DNA of 39,733 nucleotides from an uncultured Acetatifactor sp. (GTDB taxonomy: Bacteria > Bacillota > Clostridia > Lachnospirales > Lachnospiraceae). The stretch is taken from the NCBI GenBank assembly GCA_910584235.1, contig CAJTZD010000037.1:1-39733 (forward strand). Direction: 5' to 3'. A program made the position numbers and the translations under genes. Positions 16,603 through 24,385 of the stretch are shown in pieces. The stretch's first letter is position 1, and each line of letters opens with the position of its first letter. The notes below the pieces were generated by a model. The model searched no databases, was not told the origin of the DNA, and was given only the letters and a program-made list of their open reading frames with translations.

Positions 16603-17674
16603 AACAAGTGCGCAGACCATGGGAGCCGGCACGGACGCCCGGACTGAAAATACGCGCAGAGTTGAGGATATCCGGATGGGAGGAGCCGGAAACCAGGCAA
16701 AGACAAATGGAAACAGGCGCTACCATGTGCTGAAAGTCTTGTTCCGGAAAGAGACGGCGGAATTCATAAACAGCAGGCGGATGATTTTGTTCGTCATCCT
16801 GACGGCACTGATTACGGTATCCGGCTTCTACGCGGCGGTGTCCGGGCTGGCGGAGTCCATAAAGAACGGGAACACGGCAACGGATTTTCTGTTCCTGAAG
16901 CTGTTTACAGTGAGCGCCAATTCCATTCCCTCCTACAACTCCCTCATGGCGCTGATGGGCCCCTTTATCGGCATTTTCATGGGCTTTGACGCCATCAACA
17001 GCGAGCGGACGGAGGGCACGCTGAACCGCCTGGTGAGCCAGCCTCTGTACCGGGACCAGATTATTATCAGCAAGTTCCTGGCGGGGCTTTTCATCAGCGC
17101 GGTGATGGTGTTCGCCTCAGGGCTGCTCATCGGCTCCGTAGGGGTGATTACCACGGGACTGATTCCCACCGGTGAGGAAATCGCCAGATTGTTTATTTAT
17201 CTTTGTTTTTGCGTAATTTATATCGGGTTCTGGCTGGCCATGGCCATCCTGTTCTCTACGGTGTGCAGACATGCGGCCACCTCGGCTTTGGCCTGTATCG
17301 CGGTGTGGCTGTTCTGCGCCATTTTCGTCAGCCTCCTGGCCGGAATCATCGCGGACGCCCTGTACCCTGTAGGCGGCGGTGACATGCAGGCCATGCTGAA
17401 CGAGATGAAGAATTATTCCTGCGAACTGAACCTGAATCGAATCTCGCCTTATTACCTGTTCGCGGAGGCCGCTTCCACCGTGCTGAACCCGGGGGTTCGG
17501 ACTATTAATGCGGTGACCATTGCGCAGTTGAGCGGAGCGATTTCCAGCAACCTGAGCCTGGGGCAGAGCCTGCTTCTGGTATGGCCCCATCTCACCGGGT
17601 TAGCGGCCCTGATGCTGGCAGTGTTCGCCATTTCCTATGTATCCTTTATGCGGCAGGAGATTCGGTCCAGATAA
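16595..17674 (+). CDS. ABC-2 type permease
   Basis: The roughly 359-residue protein has a cytoplasmic N-terminal stretch of about 55 residues, then about six membrane helices, with the ABC-2 hallmark region GFDAINSERTEGTLNRL between the second and third. It forms the channel for the ATPase upstream. The start is uncertain. TTG 16595 has AGGTGA five to seven bases upstream and overlaps the ATPase stop; ATG 16553 would overlap it by 50 bases, and ATG 16619 or 16676 would shorten the tail. The substrate is unknown. Confidence 0.82.
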   Translation: MGKTSAQTMGAGTDARTENTRRVEDIRMGGAGNQAKTNGNRRYHVLKVLFRKETAEFINSRRMILFVILTALITVSGFYAAVSGLAESIKNGNTATDFLFLKLFTVSANSIPSYNSLMALMGPFIGIFMGFDAINSERTEGTLNRLVSQPLYRDQIIISKFLAGLFISAVMVFASGLLIGSVGVITTGLIPTGEEIARLFIYLCFCVIYIGFWLAMAILFSTVCRHAATSALACIAVWLFCAIFVSLLAGIIADALYPVGGGDMQAMLNEMKNYSCELNLNRISPYYLFAEAASTVLNPGVRTINAVTIAQLSGAISSNLSLGQSLLLVWPHLTGLAALMLAVFAISYVSFMRQEIRSR

Positions 17675-17712
17675 TCCTGTGTCCTTTGGGAGCGTCCCGG
17701 TTCTCTTTCTGT

Positions 17713-17741
17713 TTGCCTTTCCCGAATCAACGTGATAAAAT
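17713..17741 (+). promoter_or_regulatory. Promoter of the MNT/HEPN pair
   Basis: TTGCCT (17713-17718) and TAAAAT (17736-17741) are 17 bp apart, a good sigma-A promoter. It lies 24 bases before the nucleotidyltransferase start codon and shows that the pair has its own transcription unit after the permease gene. Confidence 0.6.
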
Positions 17742-17764
17742 GGAGAAGATAAGGGAGGGATTGG

Positions 17765-18109
17765 ATGAATCATATGGAGGAAATGTGGGATTTTCCGGTG
17801 ATGGAAGGAGTTACCTTTCCGAATGCAAACCGGGTACACCCGCTGATGCAGAGGAGGGTGGAAACGCTGCTTCATCATCTGTATCAGGATAAGAATATCA
17901 AAAAGGCGGCGCTCTTTGGGAGTTCTCTTGAGTTTCGGTGCAGCAGCTACAGCGATATTGACCTTTATCTGGAGAAATATGAGAAAGAGAGGAAGCTGGA
18001 GCCTTTGCCGGAGGTGGGATGTGAAGTGGACATTGTCACAAATTTGGCGCCGGAGTCTGCCCTGTATCATGAGATAGACGAAAAGGGTTTATTATTGTTT
18101 GAGAGGTGA
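17765..18109 (+). CDS. MNT-type nucleotidyltransferase (antitoxin-like)
   Basis: The 114-residue protein is a minimal nucleotidyltransferase: FGSS at 51-54, then SDIDLY with Asp64 and Asp66, and a third acidic strand EVDIV with Asp89. These residues bind metal and ATP in the family. In MNT/HEPN modules this partner modifies the HEPN protein by adding AMP to a tyrosine and so silences it. ATG 17765 follows AAGGGAGGG. The HEPN gene starts four bases after its stop, so the two are coupled. A role outside toxin-antitoxin biology, as in small-molecule modification, remains possible. Confidence 0.8.
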   Translation: MNHMEEMWDFPVMEGVTFPNANRVHPLMQRRVETLLHHLYQDKNIKKAALFGSSLEFRCSSYSDIDLYLEKYEKERKLEPLPEVGCEVDIVTNLAPESALYHEIDEKGLLLFER

Positions 18110-18113
18110 CGCT

Positions 18114-18647
18114 ATGTGTGATGTGCGGCTGTTCCGAAGCGCAAGGTTGGATTTTGAAACTGCAAAAAATCTGTGGGAGACTCCATGGGATGATGAAATG
18201 ATCTTAAATAATGCGGCATATCACCTGCAGCAGGCGGTGGAGAAAGTCTTAAAGGGCGCCCTGGAGTGCGTGGGCGTCACCGTGCCAAATACCCATAAGA
18301 TTACGAAATTATTGTCCATGATTGCAGATAATGGGGCAAATCTTTTCATAACAGACTGGATTGACGATCATTCTGAAATGTTGAGCGAATGGGAGGCGGA
18401 GACGCGATATAACATGGATTTCATTGTGGAAAAGCGAAAGTTGGACAGGGCTATGGAGGAAATCGAGGTTTTCTTTCGGCAGAATGGAATTCAAAAGGAA
18501 CTGCGTCCGGAACTGCAGGATGAGGCAATGCGGGAGAAGCTGCTGTGCTGTCTGCCGGAGGCCCGGAGGAAGTGCAGCGACTTTGAACTGAATTGTTACT
18601 ACCTTATGTTCAAAAAAAGAGCGGAGACCAAAACCCAGCTACAATGA
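18114..18647 (+). CDS. HEPN-domain protein (toxin-like partner)
   Basis: The 177-residue protein has the HEPN signature of a helical bundle: NNAAYHLQQAVEKVLKGAL near residue 27 and the THKITKLL segment near residue 55. I see no canonical RX4-6H RNase motif; the place where RY would stand reads ETRYNMDF with no histidine after it. It may therefore be a non-nuclease HEPN or use another surface. ATG 18114 has GAGAGGTGAC upstream; an in-frame TTG at 18099 is less likely. Its last 14 bases overlap, in another frame, the stub of a different gene, so its C-terminus may have been shaped by the junction. Confidence 0.75.
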   Translation: MCDVRLFRSARLDFETAKNLWETPWDDEMILNNAAYHLQQAVEKVLKGALECVGVTVPNTHKITKLLSMIADNGANLFITDWIDDHSEMLSEWEAETRYNMDFIVEKRKLDRAMEEIEVFFRQNGIQKELRPELQDEAMREKLLCCLPEARRKCSDFELNCYYLMFKKRAETKTQLQ

Positions 18648-18783
18648 CGCCCCCAAGTACAGGCGGACACAGGGGGATGTCACGGAGCAGGCCTTTGACA
18701 TGTTTACCGTTGACACCTGTGCGAAGCGGATTTCCACGGTGAGAGTGGGCGCAGGGGTAAACCGTAGCGGGAGATATGGTTGA
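18634..18783 (+). pseudogene. C-terminal stub of a calcineurin-like phosphoesterase
   Basis: Reading from 18634 in the +1 frame relative to the HEPN gene gives about 49 residues ending at TGA 18781-18783. The ending contains AFDMFTVDT and RVGAGVNR, which resemble the conserved C-terminal strands of metallophosphoesterases of the calcineurin family. No start or catalytic part is present. It is followed at once by a strong terminator that probably belonged to the lost gene. The MNT/HEPN pair or a deletion seems to have replaced the 5' part. The family call is from memory of the C-terminal pattern. Confidence 0.45.
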
Positions 18784-18787
18784 CAAT

Positions 18788-18828
18788 AATGGCCCGGGAC
18801 AGCCGTCCCGGGCCATTGCATTATTTTT
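18788..18828. terminator. Strong intrinsic terminator
   Basis: A 13-bp perfect stem, AATGGCCCGGGAC (18788-18800) and its complement (18805-18817), closes a four-base loop. It is followed on the plus strand by GCATTATTTTTTC. It ends plus-strand transcription from the MNT/HEPN side. It also lies just past the stop of the convergent minus-strand small gene and may serve both. Confidence 0.85.
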
Positions 18829-19048
18829 TCTTCGGGAGGATTCCTCCCATCTTCTCTATGTACGCCCGCTCTTTCTCCCGGTTCACGGCTTCCCGCAGGG
18901 ATTTCAGCTCGCTGTCCAGCTGATCCATCTTTAATAATACTACATTGGTGTCATATTCCTTGCCGCCAAACTTCTTGCCCAGCTTCTCCATTTCCTTGTT
19001 CACGCGCTTGACTTGCTTCTTCATATCTTTTTTCAGTTTCAGAATCAT
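18821..19048 (-). CDS. Small charged coiled-coil protein, unknown function
   Basis: The 75-residue product is rich in Lys and Glu, with heptad-like stretches (MEKLGKKF, LDSELKSLREAV) suggesting a short coiled coil, and no membrane helix. A very good minus-strand promoter lies 60-90 bases upstream (19111-19139), which supports a real gene. AGGAG is present but about 14 bases from the start codon. It is transcribed in the same direction as the Bce-like module but has its own promoter. No family recognised. Confidence 0.6.
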   Translation of the reverse strand: MILKLKKDMKKQVKRVNKEMEKLGKKFGGKEYDTNVVLLKMDQLDSELKSLREAVNREKERAYIEKMGGILPKKK

Positions 19049-19110
19049 GATAAGTTCAGTCGCTCCTTTCTCTTCTCTTTGGACTGCTTTCTGACGCTTC
19101 TTTCCTCTTT

Positions 19111-19139
19111 ATCATATGCCATTTCGGAGACACCGTCAA
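19111..19139 (-). promoter_or_regulatory. Promoter of the small coiled-coil gene
   Basis: On the minus strand TTGACG (19139-19134) and TATGAT (19116-19111) are 17 bp apart, a near-consensus sigma-A promoter. The start codon of the small gene lies about 62 bases downstream. Confidence 0.65.
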
Positions 19140-19268
19140 GGACTTATCGGTATCCTTACGGTTTTTTCCGTCTTTTCCGCCATTTTCCGGAAAGCTTTTT
19201 CCCGGAAGTGCTTTTGTCAAGGCCGGATGCAGGGCGAGAGGGGGCAGCGGGCGTTTATCTGCCGGCGC

Positions 19269-21293
19269 CTATCTGTTGGCGCCAATCCGGGCGGCAGCGT
19301 AGTAGATGCCGTACAGCACCCCGAAGAGAACCAGGGACTGTACCGGCAGCCCCGGGAGCCACATAGGCCCCATGGCGGCGGGGAAGTAGAACAGACTCCG
19401 TTCCAGCCGCGCCCCGCAGAGGAGCACATAGGCGCTGCTCACGCCGAACGCCAGAGGCAGGGGCAGCAGGAAGAACAGTCCCGTCTGCCAGTGACTGAGC
19501 CGCCTGATCTGTCCGGCTTCCATCCCCAGTTGGGACAGGAGCCTGTCCTGCCTGCGGTTTCGCTCTCTGTCGCTGAGAAGCTGGGTGGCCAGGATGGCGG
19601 CGCCGGTGATTTCCAGCACCAGCGCCAGATAGAACAGGCAGATGCTTAAGGCAGGCAGATAGCTGGAGAAATCCCTGTCCAGCCATTTCCCGGACAGGAA
19701 ATCCCCTTCCGCCACGAAAGCGGTGGCGCCGGGATCGCCGGATGTGCTCTGCACGGTGTTGCGGCGAAGCTTGTTAAGGCCGCAGACCTCCGCGATTTCT
19801 TCCAGTTCTTCATGGGCCAGGGGCCGTGCCGTCATCATGACACACTGGCTGTAGAGGACGCGGCAGGATGCCACCGCCTCATCCGGGACTACGAGAATGT
19901 AGCCAAGCCCGTTTCCGTAGATGTCAGACTGGGAGAAGTCCTCCGTAAACAGCGCCTCCCCGGAGATGGGATAGCCGGCATAACTTTTTTCTCCCTGCCT
20001 GAAAGAATCCCGGAACGAATCAGCCAGGGAGGGGAGGCAGTGGACGTAGCACAGGGGCGTGCCCGAAGACGGTACCTCCCGCATATCCAGCCCCAGCAAT
20101 TCCCGGAGCCTGCGGTAATCGCTCTGCTTCATATAAGTATCATGAAAAAATTCCCGGTACATGGGATTGCCGGAGAATCCCATTTCCTGTGACGTCCGCT
20201 GTCTGAGGTCGGTAAATTCCGTTTCGCCGTCTGTGTAAATGGCATAGGAGTAGGAAGCCTCCAGGGGAACCATCCGGGCGATAGCCTCCTCATAGCCGGA
20301 AAAATCCTGCCATTCACCCGGATGCAGAAGCTGAATATCCCAGAGATTGCTGCTCACCATTTTGTCCGTCACCCCACAGATGCTGATGCCGATGCCGTAA
20401 AAGGTCAGGGCCAGGCAAAAGAGGGCGGAAAGCATGCCCAAGGCGGTGCCGGCGGAGCGTATCCTGACGGTAAACCCGCGCAGTACCGTCAGCCGGTGCT
20501 TCCTGTATTTCCAGGCATCCCGGTTCGCCGGCACTGTAGTCAAAAAAGCCGGCACAGTCTGGAAGAACCCGAACAAAAACAGCACCAGCAGCACCGTGCC
20601 CACCAGGAAATCGAAGCCGGCGCCGATAGGCAGGGACAGGAGGAACCAGAAGCCCGCCCCGCCCATGCCCAGGAACAGGAAAAACAGCGCGGCCCGCGGG
20701 CCGTTTCCGGAAAGCAGTACCGTCTCGGACTTTCGGTCTGACAGGAGCAGGCTGTGGAGGCTTACCCTGCGGACCCATCTGCGGTTCTTTACCAGGGAAC
20801 ACAGGAGCATGAGGAAAAAATATGCCAGCGTAAGGTTCACTGCGGGCAGGGAAAGGGGGAAGCGCAGGCGGTACCGGCTTCCCAGCATGGGCAGCACCAC
20901 AGCCTCCAGCAGCTGGGACAAAAGCATCCCCAGGGCCAGCCCCGGCAGAAAGGCTGACAGCCCCATGAGCACAGTCTCCCGGGAGAGGAGTTTCGCAATG
21001 TCCCGATTGGAAATGCCGCAGAGCATGTAAATGCCGAATTCCCGGCTGCGCCTTTTCAGCATATAGCCCGCCATATAGCTGATGATGCGGCCCGTGATGA
21101 AAACGATTAATGTGGAGGCCGCTATTATCATGTAGGGCAGCACCTGCATTTCCGGCAGGGACTTGACGCTGTCCGAGAAGAGCAAAGTATTGAAAGCGTA
21201 CAGGAAAGACACCGTGCAGGTCAGGGTAATGAAATACAGCGCATACTCCTTTGCCTGCCGGCTTGCATTGCGCAGAGACAATTGTTTCAGCAT
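19269..21293 (-). CDS. BceB-like FtsX-family permease
   Basis: This 674-residue protein has the layout of Bce-type permeases. Helices lie near 17-37, 53-75, 105-130, 150-168, 200-220, 228-250 and 285-308, then there is a large extracellular domain (about 310-545), and last helices near 548-573, 603-627 and 648-668. These transporters bind peptide antibiotics that target lipid II cycle intermediates, free the target and signal to a partner kinase. ATG 21293 has GGAGGTGAG upstream and overlaps the ATPase stop. The large loop is the family's ligand-sensing part. The specific peptide cannot be read from sequence. Confidence 0.88.
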   Translation of the reverse strand: MLKQLSLRNASRQAKEYALYFITLTCTVSFLYAFNTLLFSDSVKSLPEMQVLPYMIIAASTLIVFITGRIISYMAGYMLKRRSREFGIYMLCGISNRDIAKLLSRETVLMGLSAFLPGLALGMLLSQLLEAVVLPMLGSRYRLRFPLSLPAVNLTLAYFFLMLLCSLVKNRRWVRRVSLHSLLLSDRKSETVLLSGNGPRAALFFLFLGMGGAGFWFLLSLPIGAGFDFLVGTVLLVLFLFGFFQTVPAFLTTVPANRDAWKYRKHRLTVLRGFTVRIRSAGTALGMLSALFCLALTFYGIGISICGVTDKMVSSNLWDIQLLHPGEWQDFSGYEEAIARMVPLEASYSYAIYTDGETEFTDLRQRTSQEMGFSGNPMYREFFHDTYMKQSDYRRLRELLGLDMREVPSSGTPLCYVHCLPSLADSFRDSFRQGEKSYAGYPISGEALFTEDFSQSDIYGNGLGYILVVPDEAVASCRVLYSQCVMMTARPLAHEELEEIAEVCGLNKLRRNTVQSTSGDPGATAFVAEGDFLSGKWLDRDFSSYLPALSICLFYLALVLEITGAAILATQLLSDRERNRRQDRLLSQLGMEAGQIRRLSHWQTGLFFLLPLPLAFGVSSAYVLLCGARLERSLFYFPAAMGPMWLPGLPVQSLVLFGVLYGIYYAAARIGANR

Positions 21294-22078
21294 GGCCGCT
21301 CACCTCCCAGCACACAGAGCACATCCAGGATTTCCTGGTAAAAGCTTTCCCGGCTCTTCTCCCCTTTGAGGATTTCGTTGAAAATGCGCCCGTCCTTTAA
21401 AAACAGAATGCGTTCCGCGAAGCTGGCGCTGAAAGCGTCATGGGTCACCATCAGGATGGTGGCATGGGACTCCCGGTGGAACCGGTGCATGATTTCCAGC
21501 AGCACCCGGGCGGAGGCGGAATCCAGGGCCCCTGTGGGCTCGTCCGCCAGGATTAGCTTCGGCTCCCCGATGACCGCCCGGGCAAAGGCGCAGCGCTGCT
21601 TCTGGCCGCCGGATACCTGGCAGGGGAATTTCCCCAGGGCCTGGGACAATCCCAGTCGGTCTGCCATGGCGCGGACTTTTGCCTGGATTTGGGCCGGAGG
21701 CAGTTCCCGGATGGTCAGGGGCAGGGCGATATTCTCCTCCAGGGTCAGGGTGTCCAGCAGGTTGAACTCCTGGAACACAAAGCCCAGGGTATCCCTGCGG
21801 AAAGCCGCGATGTCCCGCGGGGGGATGGCGGTGATGTCCCTGCCCTCTAAGAGGATGTGGCCGGAGCTTACGGTGTCGATGGTGGAGATGCAGTTTAAGA
21901 GGGTGGTCTTGCCGGATCCGGAGGCGCCCATGACGGCCATGTACTCCCCGGCCTGGACGTGGAAGCTCAGCTGGTCTAAGGCTTTGGTCACAGACTGGGG
22001 GGAGCCGTAGTATTTGTCTATGGATTGTACCTGGAGAAGAGGGGGTTTTTGAAAATTCCTGCTATTATGTCTGTCCAT
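21287..22078 (-). CDS. BceA-like ABC ATPase
   Basis: The 263-residue ATPase has Walker A GASGSGKTT at 51-59, signature VSGGQKQR, Walker B LILADEPTGALDS and switch histidine in VTHD, matching the MacB/BceA family. It drives the permease encoded next, with which it overlaps by seven bases. ATG 22078 follows AAAGGAGG. Its upstream region holds a Bce-type dyad operator (22161-22174) centred about 58 bases before the likely transcription start, so the neighbouring response regulator probably induces this pair when the peptide is present. Confidence 0.9.
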   Translation of the reverse strand: MDRHNSRNFQKPPLLQVQSIDKYYGSPQSVTKALDQLSFHVQAGEYMAVMGASGSGKTTLLNCISTIDTVSSGHILLEGRDITAIPPRDIAAFRRDTLGFVFQEFNLLDTLTLEENIALPLTIRELPPAQIQAKVRAMADRLGLSQALGKFPCQVSGGQKQRCAFARAVIGEPKLILADEPTGALDSASARVLLEIMHRFHRESHATILMVTHDAFSASFAERILFLKDGRIFNEILKGEKSRESFYQEILDVLCVLGGERPC

Positions 22079-22115
22079 TTTTAACGAACCTCCTTTATTG
22101 AACTTCCCTTATCTT

Positions 22116-22121
22116 ATAATA
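22116..22121 (-). promoter_or_regulatory. Likely -10 box of the bceAB-like operon
   Basis: TATTAT on the minus strand, with no consensus -35 (ATCTAT at 17 bp), fits an activator-dependent promoter. The dyad operator lies upstream at the distance expected for such an activator. Confidence 0.4.
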
Positions 22122-22160
22122 TGGAATGTACGGGAGGTATAGATGTCTCTTGATTTAATG

Positions 22161-22174
22161 TGACAGTTTTGTCA
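22161..22174. promoter_or_regulatory. Bce-type response regulator operator
   Basis: TGACA-GTTT-TGTCA is a perfect dyad with a four-base spacer, matching the TNACA-N4-TGTNA pattern known for Bce-type regulators. It stands 83 bases upstream of the BceA-like start codon. I saw no second copy in the upstream regions of the other genes in the module. Confidence 0.65.
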
Positions 22175-22244
22175 TTTTAGGGAAATTTTAAGCTTTGGCT
22201 GTATACTTTCAACCCCTTTTTATTGGCGCTTCTGTGCTTCCATG

Positions 22245-22334
22245 TTATAGACGCCTGCAAGATTCTGGCACATTGCCCTGCAGGTACTCTATGAGATCTG
22301 CTCTGGGCATGCTTTTCAGTTCTGTTTTACCAGT
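22245..22334 (-). pseudogene. Scar of a second response-regulator gene (wHTH part)
   Basis: Read on the minus strand this gives TGKTELKSM then PRADLIEYLQGN and a stop at 22247-22245. The intact regulator at 25508-26194 has TKTELKIM, then about a dozen residues missing here, then PRADIIEYLWDN. At the DNA level 22281-22309 matches 25643-25671 at 27 of 29 bases. So a degenerate copy of the winged-helix region lies here, overlapping the 3' end of the sigma-fusion gene in another frame. Confidence 0.65.
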
Positions 22335-24205
22335 ACCTCCAATGTGAAACTCTGGTTCAGGATATGAACCGGCTCAAGCAATGACAGCTCCACCCAGTCC
22401 GGGGCCCGGTCTCCCGATGAAGAGATGGACATCTTTCCATACTGGAGGGATATGCCGCCTCCCAGCCGCAGTTCCTCTAGGTTCGGAACATCTTCCCCCT
22501 CGGCGCTTTCCCCGGCTCCCGCCTCTGTTTCTCCCAAAAACCGGACATTGCCGCCGGACGTGCAGAATGTCAGTTCCTTTGTGGAAACCGGTTCCAGATC
22601 CAGTTCATATTTGGCCAGCACATCCGAGGCGAATTCTGTGCTCCCGGCCCTCTTCTCCGACAGGACGACTCCCGTCAGACGGATTCCGGTGCCGTCAGGA
22701 AACAGCATAGTCTCATCGCAGGGCACGGTCTCCCCTACCTCTTTTGGCATCTTGAGAAGCACTGTCCCCGTTTCCTGGCCGCTGTCCAGGCACAGGAAAG
22801 GAATCCGCATGGTATAGACTCCCGGCTCTACCTCCGGGAAAGACAGCACGATTTCGTCCAGTCCCCGGAAGCTGCCCATAATGCTCTCTGCCTCCCAGAC
22901 CTGTCCGTCCCGGCCTGTCAGCGTGACGATACCAGGCTCCATGCTTCCCATCCCCTTGAAATTATTCACCAGCAGTTCAGAAAGCCGGTAAGTCCCTCCG
23001 TCCATGCCATGATCCAGGGCATACAGGGAAAAATTGGTCCCGCCCTCCTCCCTGATGCCGGGGCGCACAAGGAAGCCCGTATCCGCGTACCTTTGGACGC
23101 TGCCGATTTCCGAGAGTTCCTCCTGGGCCTCCACCTTTGAGAGTTTCACGGTAAACGACGGCTCCGGCCCTTTCAGCTCTACAGTCTCCGTACAGTCCTC
23201 CCTGTCTTTTACATAGCTCACCTCTAGCTCCCGGCCATGCTTCAGGCCCTTTAGGGAGAAGTCCAGCGTCAGCTCCTCTGCCCCCTGTTCTGCATCAAAA
23301 GACTGCCAGTCCATGATATATTCTACATTTGTCTGGGTCACTCTTTTGGAAATATACCCCACCTCTGTCCCGTTCACCTCAAAGGCGTCCAGATAACACT
23401 GCAATATCGAATTTTCCGGTCCTGACCGCTGTATCTCTGCAGTGTCCATGGCTTTCCAGTCCATCTGCAGATACAGCAGTCCCTCCTTATATGCGGCGTC
23501 CGTGACAACAAAGGAAAATCCGTCGGCCTCGCAGGACCCTGATACTTCTGTCATCTGGTACATGGGCTCCTCCTGGTTCCAGTTGAAGCCCACGCTTTCC
23601 GCGAACTGGAAGTACCTGCTCACGATGATCGCACATGCTGCCAGCAGCAGGATGATAAGGCCGATTACGAGGATTTTCCACAGCTTCTTCAGGCTGCGGT
23701 TCCCCCGCTTTTTCACGGCTTCGTAATTCAGGTTCAGCTTTTCCGCGATCTCCTGGTAGGAGAGCCCCTCATAATACTTCATTCGGACAATCTGGCTGTC
23801 CAGGGGCTCCAGGGCATCCAGAGCCGCTTCCAACTCCTCTGTTGTAAATTCCCCTGTCCCCTCCAGGGCATCCTGCCGCCTGGCCGCCTGGTCTGCCTGC
23901 TCTTCGGAAGCTCTCGCCTCCGCCTTCTGCCTGCGGCTGTTGTCCCGGTACCGGTTCAGCGCCTTGCGGTCCGCTATGAGGCACAGGTAATTTTTCAGGC
24001 TGGCCTTGTTATTGTCGAACCGTTTGTAATTGATGCAGAATTCCGAGAATACGTCGCCCACGCATTCCCTGATGTCCTCCGGGTTCTCCAGCCGTCTGGC
24101 GCATACGCTCCACAGCAGGCCTGTGTAGGTCTCCAACAGGGCTGCCGCTCCAAGCTCTCTGTCCTGTTCCATGAATTTCAGTATTTCTTGTTCCGTATAC
24201 GCCAT
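22316..24205 (-). CDS. ECF sigma factor fused to membrane anchor and extracytoplasmic domain
   Basis: This 629-residue single ORF begins as an ECF sigma factor: region 2 about 20-90 (EDIRECVGDVFSEF) and region 4 about 120-172 with the helix-turn-helix LSYQEIAEKLNLNYEAVKKR. A hydrophobic helix at about 176-198 follows directly, then about 430 residues of beta-rich extracytoplasmic sequence resembling the DUF4179/DUF5643 outer part of anti-sigma proteins. A normal ECF sigma is about 170-190 residues with a separate anti-sigma; here both appear in one chain. It may be held inactive at the membrane and freed by proteolysis, or work while tethered. ATG 24205 has AGGAGAAAG upstream and its own promoter at 24277-24305. 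Confidence 0.82.
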   Translation of the reverse strand: MAYTEQEILKFMEQDRELGAAALLETYTGLLWSVCARRLENPEDIRECVGDVFSEFCINYKRFDNNKASLKNYLCLIADRKALNRYRDNSRRQKAEARASEEQADQAARRQDALEGTGEFTTEELEAALDALEPLDSQIVRMKYYEGLSYQEIAEKLNLNYEAVKKRGNRSLKKLWKILVIGLIILLLAACAIIVSRYFQFAESVGFNWNQEEPMYQMTEVSGSCEADGFSFVVTDAAYKEGLLYLQMDWKAMDTAEIQRSGPENSILQCYLDAFEVNGTEVGYISKRVTQTNVEYIMDWQSFDAEQGAEELTLDFSLKGLKHGRELEVSYVKDREDCTETVELKGPEPSFTVKLSKVEAQEELSEIGSVQRYADTGFLVRPGIREEGGTNFSLYALDHGMDGGTYRLSELLVNNFKGMGSMEPGIVTLTGRDGQVWEAESIMGSFRGLDEIVLSFPEVEPGVYTMRIPFLCLDSGQETGTVLLKMPKEVGETVPCDETMLFPDGTGIRLTGVVLSEKRAGSTEFASDVLAKYELDLEPVSTKELTFCTSGGNVRFLGETEAGAGESAEGEDVPNLEELRLGGGISLQYGKMSISSSGDRAPDWVELSLLEPVHILNQSFTLEVLVKQN

Positions 24206-24276
24206 GAACGCTTTCTCCTATACAGTATGATTTTCCTGACTGACTCAAAATCCGGTACCGCATTTGTCAGTATTTC

Positions 24277-24305
24277 AGTATAGCATATCTTTTTATGGCT
24301 GTCAT
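24277..24305 (-). promoter_or_regulatory. Promoter of the sigma-fusion gene
   Basis: On the minus strand ATGACA (24305-24300) and TATACT (24282-24277) are 17 bp apart, a strong sigma-A type promoter. It gives a leader of about 65 bases. The sigma gene can thus be made independently of the two-component genes upstream. Confidence 0.6.
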
Positions 24306-24385
24306 TTGCCTGCATGGTAGTGAATGCTGAATAGTGAATGGCTGAATACTGGGGCAGAGCGGAATAATCCATAAGTTTTAGTACA

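Noticed and set aside
11943..17674. Reading the lipoprotein plus the NEW3/ABC genes as one sugar importer
   Set aside because: The ATPase and permease are ABC-2 type, not sugar-uptake type, and the NEW3-like gene has its own upstream region and ribosome site.
20314..21324. A 336-codon minus-strand frame overlapping the BceB-like permease
   Set aside because: It is an out-of-frame reading of the same strand. The permease frame has the expected membrane helices and start site.
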